A stretch of 24,045 nt of DNA from NCBI GenBank assembly GCA_024277695.1, contig JAJRUR010000292.1, positions 1-24,045 on the forward strand, written 5' to 3'. The notes below the pieces were generated by a model that searched no databases, was not told the DNA's origin, and worked only from the letters and a program-made list of their open reading frames with translations. Numbering within the stretch: position 1 is the stretch's first letter; every line of letters starts with the position of its first letter. Of this stretch, positions 1 through 7,925 are shown one piece after another. The DNA comes from Bacteroidota bacterium. GTDB taxonomy: Bacteria; Bacteroidota; Bacteroidia; Chitinophagales; Saprospiraceae. Made by a program: the position numbers and the translations under genes.

Positions 1-36
1 CCCCGGATACCCCAATGGATGGCTTTTTTAATCTTA

Positions 37-345
37 CTAAGCATCTTGACTTTCTACTATCTCCTTAAACTTCTCAAGAAGAAATGTTAGCTTGGTTAAA
101 TCGCCTCCTGCTCGAAACTTCTTATTTTTAACTTCAAAGAAGTACCAATCATACTCTGATTTTTCGATAGTGCCAACAACAATTTCTAAATCTTCCAGAA
201 TTGTATCCCTCAAATCAATTGTGATTGACCAACCAGGGTTAGATACTGTGCTTATTGATACCCCATTTTCGTGTTCCCAATCTCCATCACATTCTAAAGC
301 AAACCAATTACATAACCATTCGAGTATATTTATATTATCCGCCAT
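37..345 (-). CDS. Imm53-type immunity protein
   Basis: 102-aa cytosolic protein, probably the antitoxin for the toxin encoded just upstream. The N-terminal half has the pattern I associate with the Imm53 family: LEWLCNWF, then CDGDWEHENG, then NPGWSITIDL, and further on a YDWYFFEVKNKKFRAGG stretch. No signal peptide or membrane segment is present, as expected for an immunity protein acting on its own toxin in the cytoplasm. The open frame extends upstream to 501, but that part lies inside the RHS gene in another frame; the ATG at 345, directly before ADNINILEW, is the credible start. It overlaps the end of the toxin gene by 11 nt, so the two are probably translationally coupled. The DNA here is clearly more AT-rich than the RHS core part, typical of exchanged toxin/immunity cassettes. 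Family assignment is from memory of the family pattern. Confidence 0.8.
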   Translation of the reverse strand: MADNINILEWLCNWFALECDGDWEHENGVSISTVSNPGWSITIDLRDTILEDLEIVVGTIEKSEYDWYFFEVKNKKFRAGGDLTKLTFLLEKFKEIVESQDA

Positions 346-1927
346 TGTTAAATCTTTTATTTTTAGGGATTTCAGTAGGTTTTGCTGGTCGTACTCCCCC
401 AGGAATTTTCTTTCCTTGAACGTGGGGGGTCGGAACGTCTTTCTTCGTCTGCTTATTCGTATGAGGCTGCCCAGGTGAACCATCAGGCTTGCCCCCATCA
501 AATCGTTTTACGGGGTTGTCGTGTCCTGTACTGGTCTTCTCATAAGTCTCATATTTATAGATATCTCCGTTATCATCTCTTTTGAAAGTAGTATGGTCTC
601 CCTTCGCATCCCCATCTGGTTTTAATTTATTTCTTCCTTTACTCGATGCCTTGGTCTTCTTATTATTAAAGTCAGTTCCAACAACCAGATCAACCCCTGC
701 ACCCAGCCTTTCTAAAAAAGAAGCATCACTTCCAAATAAAGTAAACAAATCATCCGCAATGTCAACGATTTCATCTAAGCCAGCCTTTTTAAATGATTTT
801 GGAGTAAGCTTCCCAGTTCTCTTATAAGTTTTGTATGCTCTTCTTCCTACATTAATTAATGCTTTAAAACCTTTTATTGGATTTGGACCGTCAGGGTCAG
901 TATAAAGAATCGGATTATTGAACGTATACGAGTACGGTGACCAGCTCGGCATTTTCTCCGCCAGCGGATCAACACCCGTAAACCTTCCCCAACTCGGATC
1001 ATAGACTCTTGCGCCATAATAATAAATACCTGCATCATCACTGATCTCTTTGCCGTTGTACCGGTATCGGTTATCTACTGTTCTATCGTGGTCGGGTGCC
1101 CAGCGGCCTTCGATCTCCAACCCAAATGGATAGTAATCATACCTCCGGCGTACATCATAGACTCCGCCTTCGTCCGCAGGCTGTGTGCTGATCTGTCCAT
1201 CGAGGTTGTCATCGCGATAGACTACGCGGGTATTGCCCAGATGATCGCGGATGACATACTCCATTTTGGTCACACCGTCTTCCCAGACCATACGACCGCT
1301 TTCATGTGCATACTGCTTAGGTATATAAAGACCCGTTTGTTGGTCTCCCTCCAAAACCAGACCATCCAAGGTCAGTCGCTCCGTGATCGTCGTCTCCTCT
1401 CCTTCCGTCCTACTGATCAGCGTATAGTACTTGTCTCCATCATAGCTGTACTTGTTTTCTAGCTCAATCCGCTGCTCTTCTAGCGGATTGGTAGATAGAG
1501 GGTTGAGGTCTTTGCTGATGCGCTGAGGAAGATTTAACACATTATAGTCCATCTGTACAGCACCCACGGAAGTGACATTTCCTGCTCCATCATAGGAAAG
1601 CTCGGATACCCAGGAGACATCCGCCCCATAAAATCCACGCCCGATAGCTCCTTCTTCCGCAATCTTTACCAACTGACCGGCTTCATAAGTATAACTCAAC
1701 TTGTCCAATTGACCAAATTCATCCTCCGCATCTCCTATTCCATAACGGAGCAAACCCTTGCGAGCAAGCGCAATAAAGTTGCCCGCAGCATCATAGCTCG
1801 CATCCATCGTATAGGCATCTCCTACTTGTTCTCTCATGGTTATTATCCTGTGATCAGCATCATAGCTATAGTCATATGCTACTGTCTCGTCGCAAGATAC
1901 TAAATATTCTATACTACGGATGTCCAA
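335..1927 (-). CDS. RHS-repeat C-terminal fragment with polymorphic toxin domain (5'-truncated)
   Basis: C-terminal part of an RHS protein, 530 aa if begun at the TTG at 1927. Residues about 15-200 are YD/RHS-type repeats. Residues about 220-347 are the conserved RHS core, with DHLGNTRVVYRD, YYPFGLE, YRYNGKE, YYYGARVYDPSWGRF and FNNPILYTDPDG. A linker follows, and from about residue 430 a toxin domain with KGDHTTFKRDDNG, NPVKRFDGGKPDG, TPHVQGKKIPGGV and EIP near the end; this resembles my memory of polymorphic toxin type 24, a predicted RNase, but I could not search. Intact RHS proteins are usually well over 1000 aa with an export signal. Here there is no signal peptide, and an in-frame stop lies at 1955-1957, so the gene is a fragment or an orphan toxin module. 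Other possible starts are the ATG at 1837. A TAnnTTTG box lies upstream. The Imm53 gene overlaps its 3' end. Confidence 0.75.
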   Translation of the reverse strand: MDIRSIEYLVSCDETVAYDYSYDADHRIITMREQVGDAYTMDASYDAAGNFIALARKGLLRYGIGDAEDEFGQLDKLSYTYEAGQLVKIAEEGAIGRGFYGADVSWVSELSYDGAGNVTSVGAVQMDYNVLNLPQRISKDLNPLSTNPLEEQRIELENKYSYDGDKYYTLISRTEGEETTITERLTLDGLVLEGDQQTGLYIPKQYAHESGRMVWEDGVTKMEYVIRDHLGNTRVVYRDDNLDGQISTQPADEGGVYDVRRRYDYYPFGLEIEGRWAPDHDRTVDNRYRYNGKEISDDAGIYYYGARVYDPSWGRFTGVDPLAEKMPSWSPYSYTFNNPILYTDPDGPNPIKGFKALINVGRRAYKTYKRTGKLTPKSFKKAGLDEIVDIADDLFTLFGSDASFLERLGAGVDLVVGTDFNNKKTKASSKGRNKLKPDGDAKGDHTTFKRDDNGDIYKYETYEKTSTGHDNPVKRFDGGKPDGSPGQPHTNKQTKKDVPTPHVQGKKIPGGVRPAKPTEIPKNKRFNNGG

Positions 1928-1979
1928 TCCACTATATTCTAGCTTTTCATAATTCTATCATGCCCATCACCTACTACTC

Positions 1980-1987
1980 CAAATATA
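1980..1987 (-). promoter_or_regulatory. Candidate -7 element (TATATTTG) before the RHS fragment
   Basis: Read on the minus strand this is TATATTTG, a perfect match to the bacteroidetal TAnnTTTG -7 consensus. It lies between the korB stop and the start of the RHS homology. No clear -33 TTG/TTTG is seen at the usual distance, so it is only a candidate. If it works, the truncated toxin/immunity pair is transcribed independently of the kor operon. Confidence 0.35.
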
Positions 1988-2023
1988 AAATCAAGAACTT
2001 TTGACCTATGTGGCTTCTATAGA

Positions 2024-3076
2024 TTACCTAAAAGAATTGTTCACCCTACGGAGAACATCCGCTCCGGGGCATAAACTTTCTTGACCCAATTGATTGAGTG
2101 GTTTTGTAGTTGTATTGAGCAGTTCATGCAATTCCTTCATTTCATCATTGAGATAGATCAGGCCGGTCAATACTTCATGATCCGATTTACTCGACTGCAA
2201 TTTTGATTTGGCAGATTCCAAATCATAAGGGTTCCAGTCCGGAGCCAGTTTGCTCAGTTTGATTACACTCCCATCGTGCAGCTGTACTTCTCTCTTGTGT
2301 CCTGCTCCATAATCCACCGTAATCTCTTTTTGCTCCTCAACAAAATCAAGCGGACTCGTCGCAGCATTGTGTGCCCGTATGTAGTCATACGACTTGGTAG
2401 AGCCTTTGTGATTATTGAAGGTAACACAAGGCGAGATTACATCGATAAGGGCAAAACCCGGATAGTGGATCGCCAATTTGATCAGTGGCACTAACTGTGA
2501 CTTGTCCCCGGAAAAACTCCTAGCCACAAAGGGAGATTTGAGCTCAAGGGCTAAGCCCACTAAGTCTATGGGTTCAAAATATGTAACAGATCCGGATTTG
2601 GCTATCGATCCGATATCCGCTGTGGCAGATTCTTGGCCCTTGGTCAGACCATAGCATCCGTTATTCATCACAATGTAGGTCATATTGAGATTGCGACGGA
2701 TAGCATGGACAAATTGTCCCATACCGATAGATGCGGTATCCCCGTCACCGGATACCCCAAGATAGACCATATCGCGATTGGCAAGATTTGCGCCGGTGGT
2801 TACCGAGGGCATCCGACCGTGCAGAGAGTTAAATCCATGCGAATTGCTCAGATAGTATGCCGGTGTTTTTGATGAGCATCCGATTCCGGACATTTTCGCA
2901 ATCTGATGAGGCTGGATCGACAGCTCATACACCGCCTGAATGATGGCAGTACAGATCGAGTCATGTCCGCATCCGGCACACAAAGTAGAGATCGCTCCTC
3001 GATAGTCAGTAATTCGATAGCCGGCTTCGTTTTTCGGTAAGGCGGGATGTACAAAAGTCGATCGTAGATAGGACAT
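2024..3076 (-). CDS. korB: 2-oxoacid:ferredoxin oxidoreductase beta subunit (2-oxoglutarate type)
   Basis: 350-aa thiamine-diphosphate-binding subunit that, with the alpha subunit, decarboxylates a 2-oxoacid (most likely 2-oxoglutarate) to the acyl-CoA and passes electrons to ferredoxin. Visible motifs: CAGCGHDSI and GIGCSSKTPAYY, supplying the conserved cluster-binding cysteines; GDGDTASIG at about residue 110 and NNGCYGLTKGQ about 30 residues later, forming the ThDP/Mg site. There is no fused ferredoxin domain. Length fits the two-subunit KorAB type known from Mycobacterium and aerobic Bacteroidota. It follows korA after only 6 nt, so co-translation is likely. Substrate choice (2-oxoglutarate rather than pyruvate or branched-chain acids) rests on overall resemblance to KorAB, not on a diagnostic residue. 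Confidence 0.9.
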   Translation of the reverse strand: MSYLRSTFVHPALPKNEAGYRITDYRGAISTLCAGCGHDSICTAIIQAVYELSIQPHQIAKMSGIGCSSKTPAYYLSNSHGFNSLHGRMPSVTTGANLANRDMVYLGVSGDGDTASIGMGQFVHAIRRNLNMTYIVMNNGCYGLTKGQESATADIGSIAKSGSVTYFEPIDLVGLALELKSPFVARSFSGDKSQLVPLIKLAIHYPGFALIDVISPCVTFNNHKGSTKSYDYIRAHNAATSPLDFVEEQKEITVDYGAGHKREVQLHDGSVIKLSKLAPDWNPYDLESAKSKLQSSKSDHEVLTGLIYLNDEMKELHELLNTTTKPLNQLGQESLCPGADVLRRVNNSFR

Positions 3077-3082
3077 AGCTTT

Positions 3083-4900
3083 TTAGATTTGTTCTAGTTG
3101 GAGGGCTTCGCGTATCGGTTCGTATATTTTTGAATAGGATAAGGGATAACCATCGTATGCACAGACGGATTTGAGCTTGCAAGGATCGATCTCAAGCTCT
3201 GCGATAAGCAACATACGCATTTGACCCAGTCGATTTTGATCGACGACGAATACAATTTCATGGTCTTCAACAAATTTGTCCACCGAAGCATCAAAAGGAA
3301 AGGAATTGATCTTGAGCAAGTCCATATCGATTCCCTCTTTTGACAGTTCGTCACGAGCCTCCAATGTCGCCTGATCCGAAGTCCCGAAATAAATCACCCC
3401 TATAGACTGTGGACCTTTGGGGTTGATCATTACGTGCGGAGGGATAAGTCCTTTGGTAGCAGTAGTCCACTTTTTGCCCAATCTATCGACATTGATGACG
3501 TACTCGGATGAGGATTCAGTATATCGGGCATATTGATCCTTGGATGTTCCGCGCGTGACAAAAGCTCCTTTGGTAGGGTGCGTACCGGGTATAGATCGGT
3601 AAGGTATTCCATCACCGTCGATATCCAGATATCTGCCCCAAGTTTTCCATTCGTCGAGTTGTGCAGCTGTGATGACTTTTCCTCGATCGTATGTATAGTC
3701 CTCGTCCCATTCAAAAGCTGCACTTAGATGCTCATTCATACCCAAGTCAAGATCGGACATCAAAAATACTGCAGTCTGAAAACGCTCTGCTATATCAAAG
3801 GCTTTGACCATAAAGTCAAAACACTCTTTAGGTGTGCTCGGAAAAAGCAAAATATGTTTGGTGTCTCCATGGGAGGCATAAGCTGTACTCAATAGATCAC
3901 CTTGCTGGGTGCGTGTGGGCATACCTGTAGATGGACCTCCTCGCTGGACATTGACGATGACGACCGGTATCTCTGCAAAATAGGACATACCGATAAATTC
4001 ATTCATTAGAGAAATCCCCGCACCACTGGTAGCTGTAAAAGAGCGCGCACCGTTCCAACCACCACCCAGAGCCATACCTATAGCTGCCAATTCATCTTCG
4101 GCTTGGACGATAGCATAATTGTTTTTGCCGCTTTCGGGGTCTATACGATATTTCTTGGCAAATTTTTCAAAATTTTGCACGACGGATGTCGATGGTGTAA
4201 TTGGATACCATGTCGCTACCGTTGCTCCGGCATAGATAGCTCCAAGTGCTGTTGCTGTATTGCCATCGATCACTATTTTGTCCTCATTAAGTACTCTGGA
4301 TTCTACCCTAAGGGCTATCGGACAGTCATAATGTTTCATAGCATAATCATACCCAAGTCGGATCGCTTCGATATTGGGTGGTACGAGCTTTGGCTTTCGG
4401 CTAAACTTCTCTTGGAGTAGTGTATGGATGACTTGTAGGTCAATTTGCAACATCGCCGCCAATGCACCGACATAGACGATATTCTTAAAAAGTTGCTGAT
4501 GCCTGGGATTTTCGAAGTGTTCCATACATATCCGCATCATGGGTATCCCGATGCAGTGTATATCCTTTCGGAAAATATCTTTGTTATAGTCTTTGGTATT
4601 ATCGTACACAAAGTAGCCTCCTGATTTGAGCACTTCCATATCTTGCATAAAGCTCTGTGGATTTACGGCTACTACGATATCAACCTCTTCCTTTCTAGCC
4701 AGATATCCTTGCTCGCTGACTCGTACATCAAACCAGGTCGGAAGACCCTGTATATTGGATGGAAATATATTCTTTGCCGAGACGGGTATCCCCATCCTAA
4801 AAATAGCCTTCGAAAATAGACCGTTGGCACTTGCTGATCCCGTACCGTTTACATTGGCAAATCGTATCAAAAAGTCATTTATACGCTCAGGCTGTGACAT
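3083..4900 (-). CDS. korA: 2-oxoacid:ferredoxin oxidoreductase alpha subunit with fused gamma domain
   Basis: 605 aa. Residues about 10-195 form the gamma domain (NVNGTGSASANGLF, then MGIPVSAKNIFPSNIQG), and about 205-605 the alpha domain that binds ThDP pyrimidine and substrate (GAIYAGATVATWYPITPSTS, AEDELAAIGMALGGGWNGAR, TATSGAGISLMNEFIG, VQRGGPSTGMPTRTQQGDL). Such a gamma-alpha fusion is typical of KorA. The frame stays open to 5050, but the ATG at 4900 is the likely start: AGGAG lies 7 nt before it, a clear ribosome site, which is not common in this phylum. The start overlaps the end of the upstream flavoprotein gene by 14 nt, and korB follows after 6 nt, so the three genes form one tight operon. 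Expected to be cytosolic and oxygen-tolerant or oxygen-sensitive depending on the clade; the sequence alone does not say. Confidence 0.9.
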   Translation of the reverse strand: MSQPERINDFLIRFANVNGTGSASANGLFSKAIFRMGIPVSAKNIFPSNIQGLPTWFDVRVSEQGYLARKEEVDIVVAVNPQSFMQDMEVLKSGGYFVYDNTKDYNKDIFRKDIHCIGIPMMRICMEHFENPRHQQLFKNIVYVGALAAMLQIDLQVIHTLLQEKFSRKPKLVPPNIEAIRLGYDYAMKHYDCPIALRVESRVLNEDKIVIDGNTATALGAIYAGATVATWYPITPSTSVVQNFEKFAKKYRIDPESGKNNYAIVQAEDELAAIGMALGGGWNGARSFTATSGAGISLMNEFIGMSYFAEIPVVIVNVQRGGPSTGMPTRTQQGDLLSTAYASHGDTKHILLFPSTPKECFDFMVKAFDIAERFQTAVFLMSDLDLGMNEHLSAAFEWDEDYTYDRGKVITAAQLDEWKTWGRYLDIDGDGIPYRSIPGTHPTKGAFVTRGTSKDQYARYTESSSEYVINVDRLGKKWTTATKGLIPPHVMINPKGPQSIGVIYFGTSDQATLEARDELSKEGIDMDLLKINSFPFDASVDKFVEDHEIVFVVDQNRLGQMRMLLIAELEIDPCKLKSVCAYDGYPLSYSKIYEPIREALQLEQI

Positions 4901-6683
4901 ATCTTGCTCCTGCTTTAGATTCCTTATATAAATATTTCTGCATATCCCAGGCAGCGGTCGGGCAACGCTCTGCACACAGACCACAGTGTAGGCATACATC
5001 TTCATCCTTGACCATAACTCTGGCGGTGGCTTTGAGCGGTCGGGATACATAGAGTTCTTGATCTGGATGAATGGATGGGGCTACCAAATTATTGCGCAAC
5101 TCCTCTTCTTCTGCATCCGGTACAAAACTGATACATAATGTCGGACAGATATCCATACAGGCATCACACTCGATGCACTTATCCCATTCAAATATCGTCT
5201 GTACATCGCAATTGAGACAGCGCATAGCTTCTTGATAGGCTACTTTTACATCAAATCCCAGCTCTACTTCGACATGGAGATCGTTGAGTGTTTTTTCAAG
5301 TTTTTCGTGCGGTACTTTATAGCGCCCATGCTCATCTATATCATTCTGATAGATCCACTCGTGGATACCCATTTTTTGTCGGGTGATTTCGAGTATGTTT
5401 TCAGGTCTATCTTGCTCCGGATCCAATCCCTTGCAAAATAAATCGATCGAAATAGCCGCTTGATGACCATGAGCTACTGCCGTGATGACATTTTCGGGAC
5501 CAAAAGCTGCATCTCCTCCAAAAAACACTTTGGGTAAAGTCGATTGGAAGGTCTTTTGATTCAGTATAGGCAAGTCCCACAACCCGAATTCTACACCGAT
5601 ATCACGCTCTATCCAAGGACAGGCATTATCTTGACCGATGGCTATGATGACATCATCACAAGGCAAAAGCACATCGGGTTCGTCTAGTGGTATGAGTGTC
5701 CGCTTCCCTTGTGCGTCGTACTCCGCTCTTACTTTGCCAAATAGTACTCCCACCAGCTTGCCATCTTCTACGACAAACTCCTTGGGTGGCATATTATTAT
5801 ATATAGGTATCTGCTCCCGTTGGGCATCTTCGATCTCCCAAGGTGATGCTTTCATATCTTTAAATGGACTCCTAACCACGACACAGACTTCCTCTCCACC
5901 CAGCCTACGGGAGGTCCTACAACAGTCCATCGCTGTATTTCCTCCACCTAAGACGATGACACGCTTACCTATCGTATCTATATGCTCAAAAGCCACTCCG
6001 GCCAACCATTCGATTCCGATATGAATATTGCTATCGCCCTCCTTGCGACCTTTTAGTTTAGGAAGATCTCGCCCTTTCGGTGCTCCTGTACCTACAAATA
6101 TCGCATCATAATCTTTTTCTAATAAGGATTTTAGACTGGATACGTAATGATTGAAGTGTGTCCTAATACCCATATCGAGTATATAATTGACCTCTTCGTC
6201 CAGTACTCTTTGAGGCAAACGGAAGTTGGGTATCTGGGTACGCATCATCCCCCCTCCTCGGTTCCATTCGTCATACAAATCTATGCTATAACCCAAAGGA
6301 GCAAGATCTCGAGCTACGGTCAGTGATGCTGGACCTCCTCCGATAAGTGCTATTTTCTTGCCATTCTTTTGCTGTGGAATGGATGGCATCAGCGACTTTA
6401 CCTCGCCCTTATTGTCCGCTGCTACGCGTTTGAGCCTACATATTGCCACGGCTTTTTCTTCTACACGCCCGCGACGACAGGCAGGCTCACACGGACGATC
6501 ACAAGTGCGCCCCAAAATCCCGGGAAACACGTTAGACTCCCAATTGATCATATAGGCCTCGGTATATCTCTCTTCGGCGATGAGTCGAATGTATTCGGGT
6601 ACAGGCGTATGCGCCGGACAGGCATATTGGCAGTCAACTACCTTATGAAAGTAGTCGGCATTCTTATTATCAATTGGTTTCAA
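4887..6683 (-). CDS. GltD-like FAD/NAD(P) oxidoreductase fused to a 2x[4Fe-4S] ferredoxin
   Basis: 598 aa. The N-terminal part resembles the glutamate synthase small subunit: cysteines C18/C22 (CQYACPAHT) and C61/C65/C69/C82 for Fe-S clusters, an FAD fingerprint IGGGPAS at 114-120, an NAD(P) fingerprint GGGNTA at 246-251, and the closing GGDAAFGPENVITAVAHG near 389-406. A C-terminal dicluster ferredoxin has C503-x2-C-x2-C-x3-CP and C564-x2-C-x2-C-x3-CP. In this operon it most likely exchanges electrons between KorAB, ferredoxin and NAD(P)H; that role is inference. It is not a true GltD: no large glutamate synthase subunit is near and the ferredoxin tail is extra. The start is unusual: TTG at 6683 (or ATT at 6686), since an in-frame TAA lies at 6696-6698 and the next ATG is at codon 45, inside the conserved domain. 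No ribosome site is visible. The name of this KOR-linked gene is not standardised, so I leave the symbol empty. Confidence 0.85.
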   Translation of the reverse strand: MKPIDNKNADYFHKVVDCQYACPAHTPVPEYIRLIAEERYTEAYMINWESNVFPGILGRTCDRPCEPACRRGRVEEKAVAICRLKRVAADNKGEVKSLMPSIPQQKNGKKIALIGGGPASLTVARDLAPLGYSIDLYDEWNRGGGMMRTQIPNFRLPQRVLDEEVNYILDMGIRTHFNHYVSSLKSLLEKDYDAIFVGTGAPKGRDLPKLKGRKEGDSNIHIGIEWLAGVAFEHIDTIGKRVIVLGGGNTAMDCCRTSRRLGGEEVCVVVRSPFKDMKASPWEIEDAQREQIPIYNNMPPKEFVVEDGKLVGVLFGKVRAEYDAQGKRTLIPLDEPDVLLPCDDVIIAIGQDNACPWIERDIGVEFGLWDLPILNQKTFQSTLPKVFFGGDAAFGPENVITAVAHGHQAAISIDLFCKGLDPEQDRPENILEITRQKMGIHEWIYQNDIDEHGRYKVPHEKLEKTLNDLHVEVELGFDVKVAYQEAMRCLNCDVQTIFEWDKCIECDACMDICPTLCISFVPDAEEEELRNNLVAPSIHPDQELYVSRPLKATARVMVKDEDVCLHCGLCAERCPTAAWDMQKYLYKESKAGARYVTA

Positions 6684-6850
6684 AATCCAAATGTTTTATA
6701 GCGTAAACATAACAACATATACGCTTTTGAGGTATTTATTTATAAGAAATATTTTTAATGCGTTAATAATCACTCCAAAACACACATTTTTTTGCCGCTT
6801 ATTATATACTTCACTACGTACAAAATAGAAAAAAAGGGAGTTATTGCTCC

Positions 6851-6858
6851 TATTTTTG
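6851..6858 (+). promoter_or_regulatory. Candidate -7 element (TATTTTTG) for the epimerase gene
   Basis: Perfect TAnnTTTG match on the plus strand in the 286-bp divergent gap between the kor operon and the epimerase, 111 nt before its ATG. No convincing -33 element. The rest of the gap is AT-rich and must also hold the leftward kor promoter, which I could not place; AACATTTG just before the TTG start is a 7/8 match. Confidence 0.3.
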
Positions 6859-6969
6859 CGTCTAGGTACTTGCCATATTCTACAGTTCGCTCCTCCTGGC
6901 CTAGTTAAAGCATTTTTTCTTATATTTACCGAATACCACAATGTATATGAATATATTAATACAAAGACT

Positions 6970-7878
6970 ATGAGTTCCATATGCATAACCGGAGGGACAG
7001 GCTTAGTTGGTACCGCTCTGCAAGACCTCCTCATACTGAACAAGCACAAGCTGTCTATCCTTAGTCGTACCTGCTCCAATGTACCTCAGAACATAGAATG
7101 TCATATCGTTGACTGGCGAAAAAACAGACTCGCATCTTCTGCCCTTAGTGACATAGATTATATCATCCATCTGGCTGGTGCCAATGTAGCGTCAGGGCGA
7201 TGGACAAGTGCTCAAAAGAAAAGAATCCTAGACAGTAGAATCAAGTCTGCCCAACTGCTCCTAGAAAAAATTAAGATGCAAGCAAAACTTCCAAAGGCCT
7301 ACATAGTTGCCTCTGCCATAGGCTACTACGGACAAAAAACTACAAAAAAAATATACACTGAAATGGATAAATCCGGAGATGGCTTTTTGGCGGATACCTG
7401 CCGCCAAATAGAGCAGATAGCCGATAGCTTCGAGGCTTTAGGCATACGTACCGTCAAGATAAGAACCGGAGTAGTCCTCAGCCCAAAAGGAGGCGCACTA
7501 GCAAAAATGATCGTTCCGATAAAACTGGGTATCGGGTCAGCACTAGGCTCAGGTCAGCAATATATTCCATGGATTCATATCGATGATCTGTGTCAGATCT
7601 ATCTCAAAGCTATCGAAGAAGAGCAAATGCAAGGAAGTATCAATGCCGTCGCTCCGGAACACGTCACGAATCGAGTCTTTATGGAGAGTATAGCCAAAAC
7701 CATCAATAAACCATTCTTCATGCCCCCTGTCCCAGCCGGTCTTCTGCGCATTATGGTAGGAGAAATGTCTTCTATGCTGCTGAATGGAAGTCGAGTTTCT
7801 TCAGAAAAGATTGCTGGTCTAGGCTATGTTTTTCGCTTTCCCAAATTACAAGGGGCTCTTCAAAATCTCCTGAGCTGA
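6970..7878 (+). CDS. TIGR01777 family NAD(P)-dependent epimerase (YfcH/SDR39U1-like)
   Basis: 302-aa cytosolic extended SDR protein. The Rossmann nucleotide site GGTGLVG sits at residues 8-14, directly after the ATG, which fixes the start at 6970; the open frame further upstream (to 6844) is not homologous sequence. HLAGANVASGRW at about 67-78 and ASAIGYYG at about 114-121 (candidate catalytic Ser115 and Tyr119/120) match the family. The end (about 252-302, with NGSRVSSEKIAGLGY) is the DUF1731-type C-terminal domain. Physiological substrate of the family is unknown; some relatives are linked to cell-division or sugar metabolism on weak grounds only. It is transcribed alone, divergent from the kor operon and convergent with the Nramp-like gene 47 nt away; no terminator hairpin is seen between them. 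Confidence 0.9.
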   Translation: MSSICITGGTGLVGTALQDLLILNKHKLSILSRTCSNVPQNIECHIVDWRKNRLASSALSDIDYIIHLAGANVASGRWTSAQKKRILDSRIKSAQLLLEKIKMQAKLPKAYIVASAIGYYGQKTTKKIYTEMDKSGDGFLADTCRQIEQIADSFEALGIRTVKIRTGVVLSPKGGALAKMIVPIKLGIGSALGSGQQYIPWIHIDDLCQIYLKAIEEEQMQGSINAVAPEHVTNRVFMESIAKTINKPFFMPPVPAGLLRIMVGEMSSMLLNGSRVSSEKIAGLGYVFRFPKLQGALQNLLS

Positions 7879-7925
7879 GCAGGCACAAGGACATAAATCC
7901 TCTATAAAACTAAGTTAGCCTAAAA

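Noticed and set aside
92..478. Rightward open frame over the toxin/immunity region
   Set aside because: It is antisense to the Imm53 and RHS frames, has no recognisable domain and no promoter or ribosome site.
4901..5050. Upstream extension of korA
   Set aside because: These codons lie over the ferredoxin-coding end of the previous gene; the ATG at 4900 has an AGGAG and the conserved N-terminus.
4887..6683. Glutamate synthase small subunit (gltD)
   Set aside because: No large subunit nearby, an added C-terminal dicluster ferredoxin, and operon placement with korAB point to a different role.
6696..7079. Leftward 127-codon frame between the kor operon and the epimerase
   Set aside because: It overlaps the conserved epimerase start and has no protein-like pattern.
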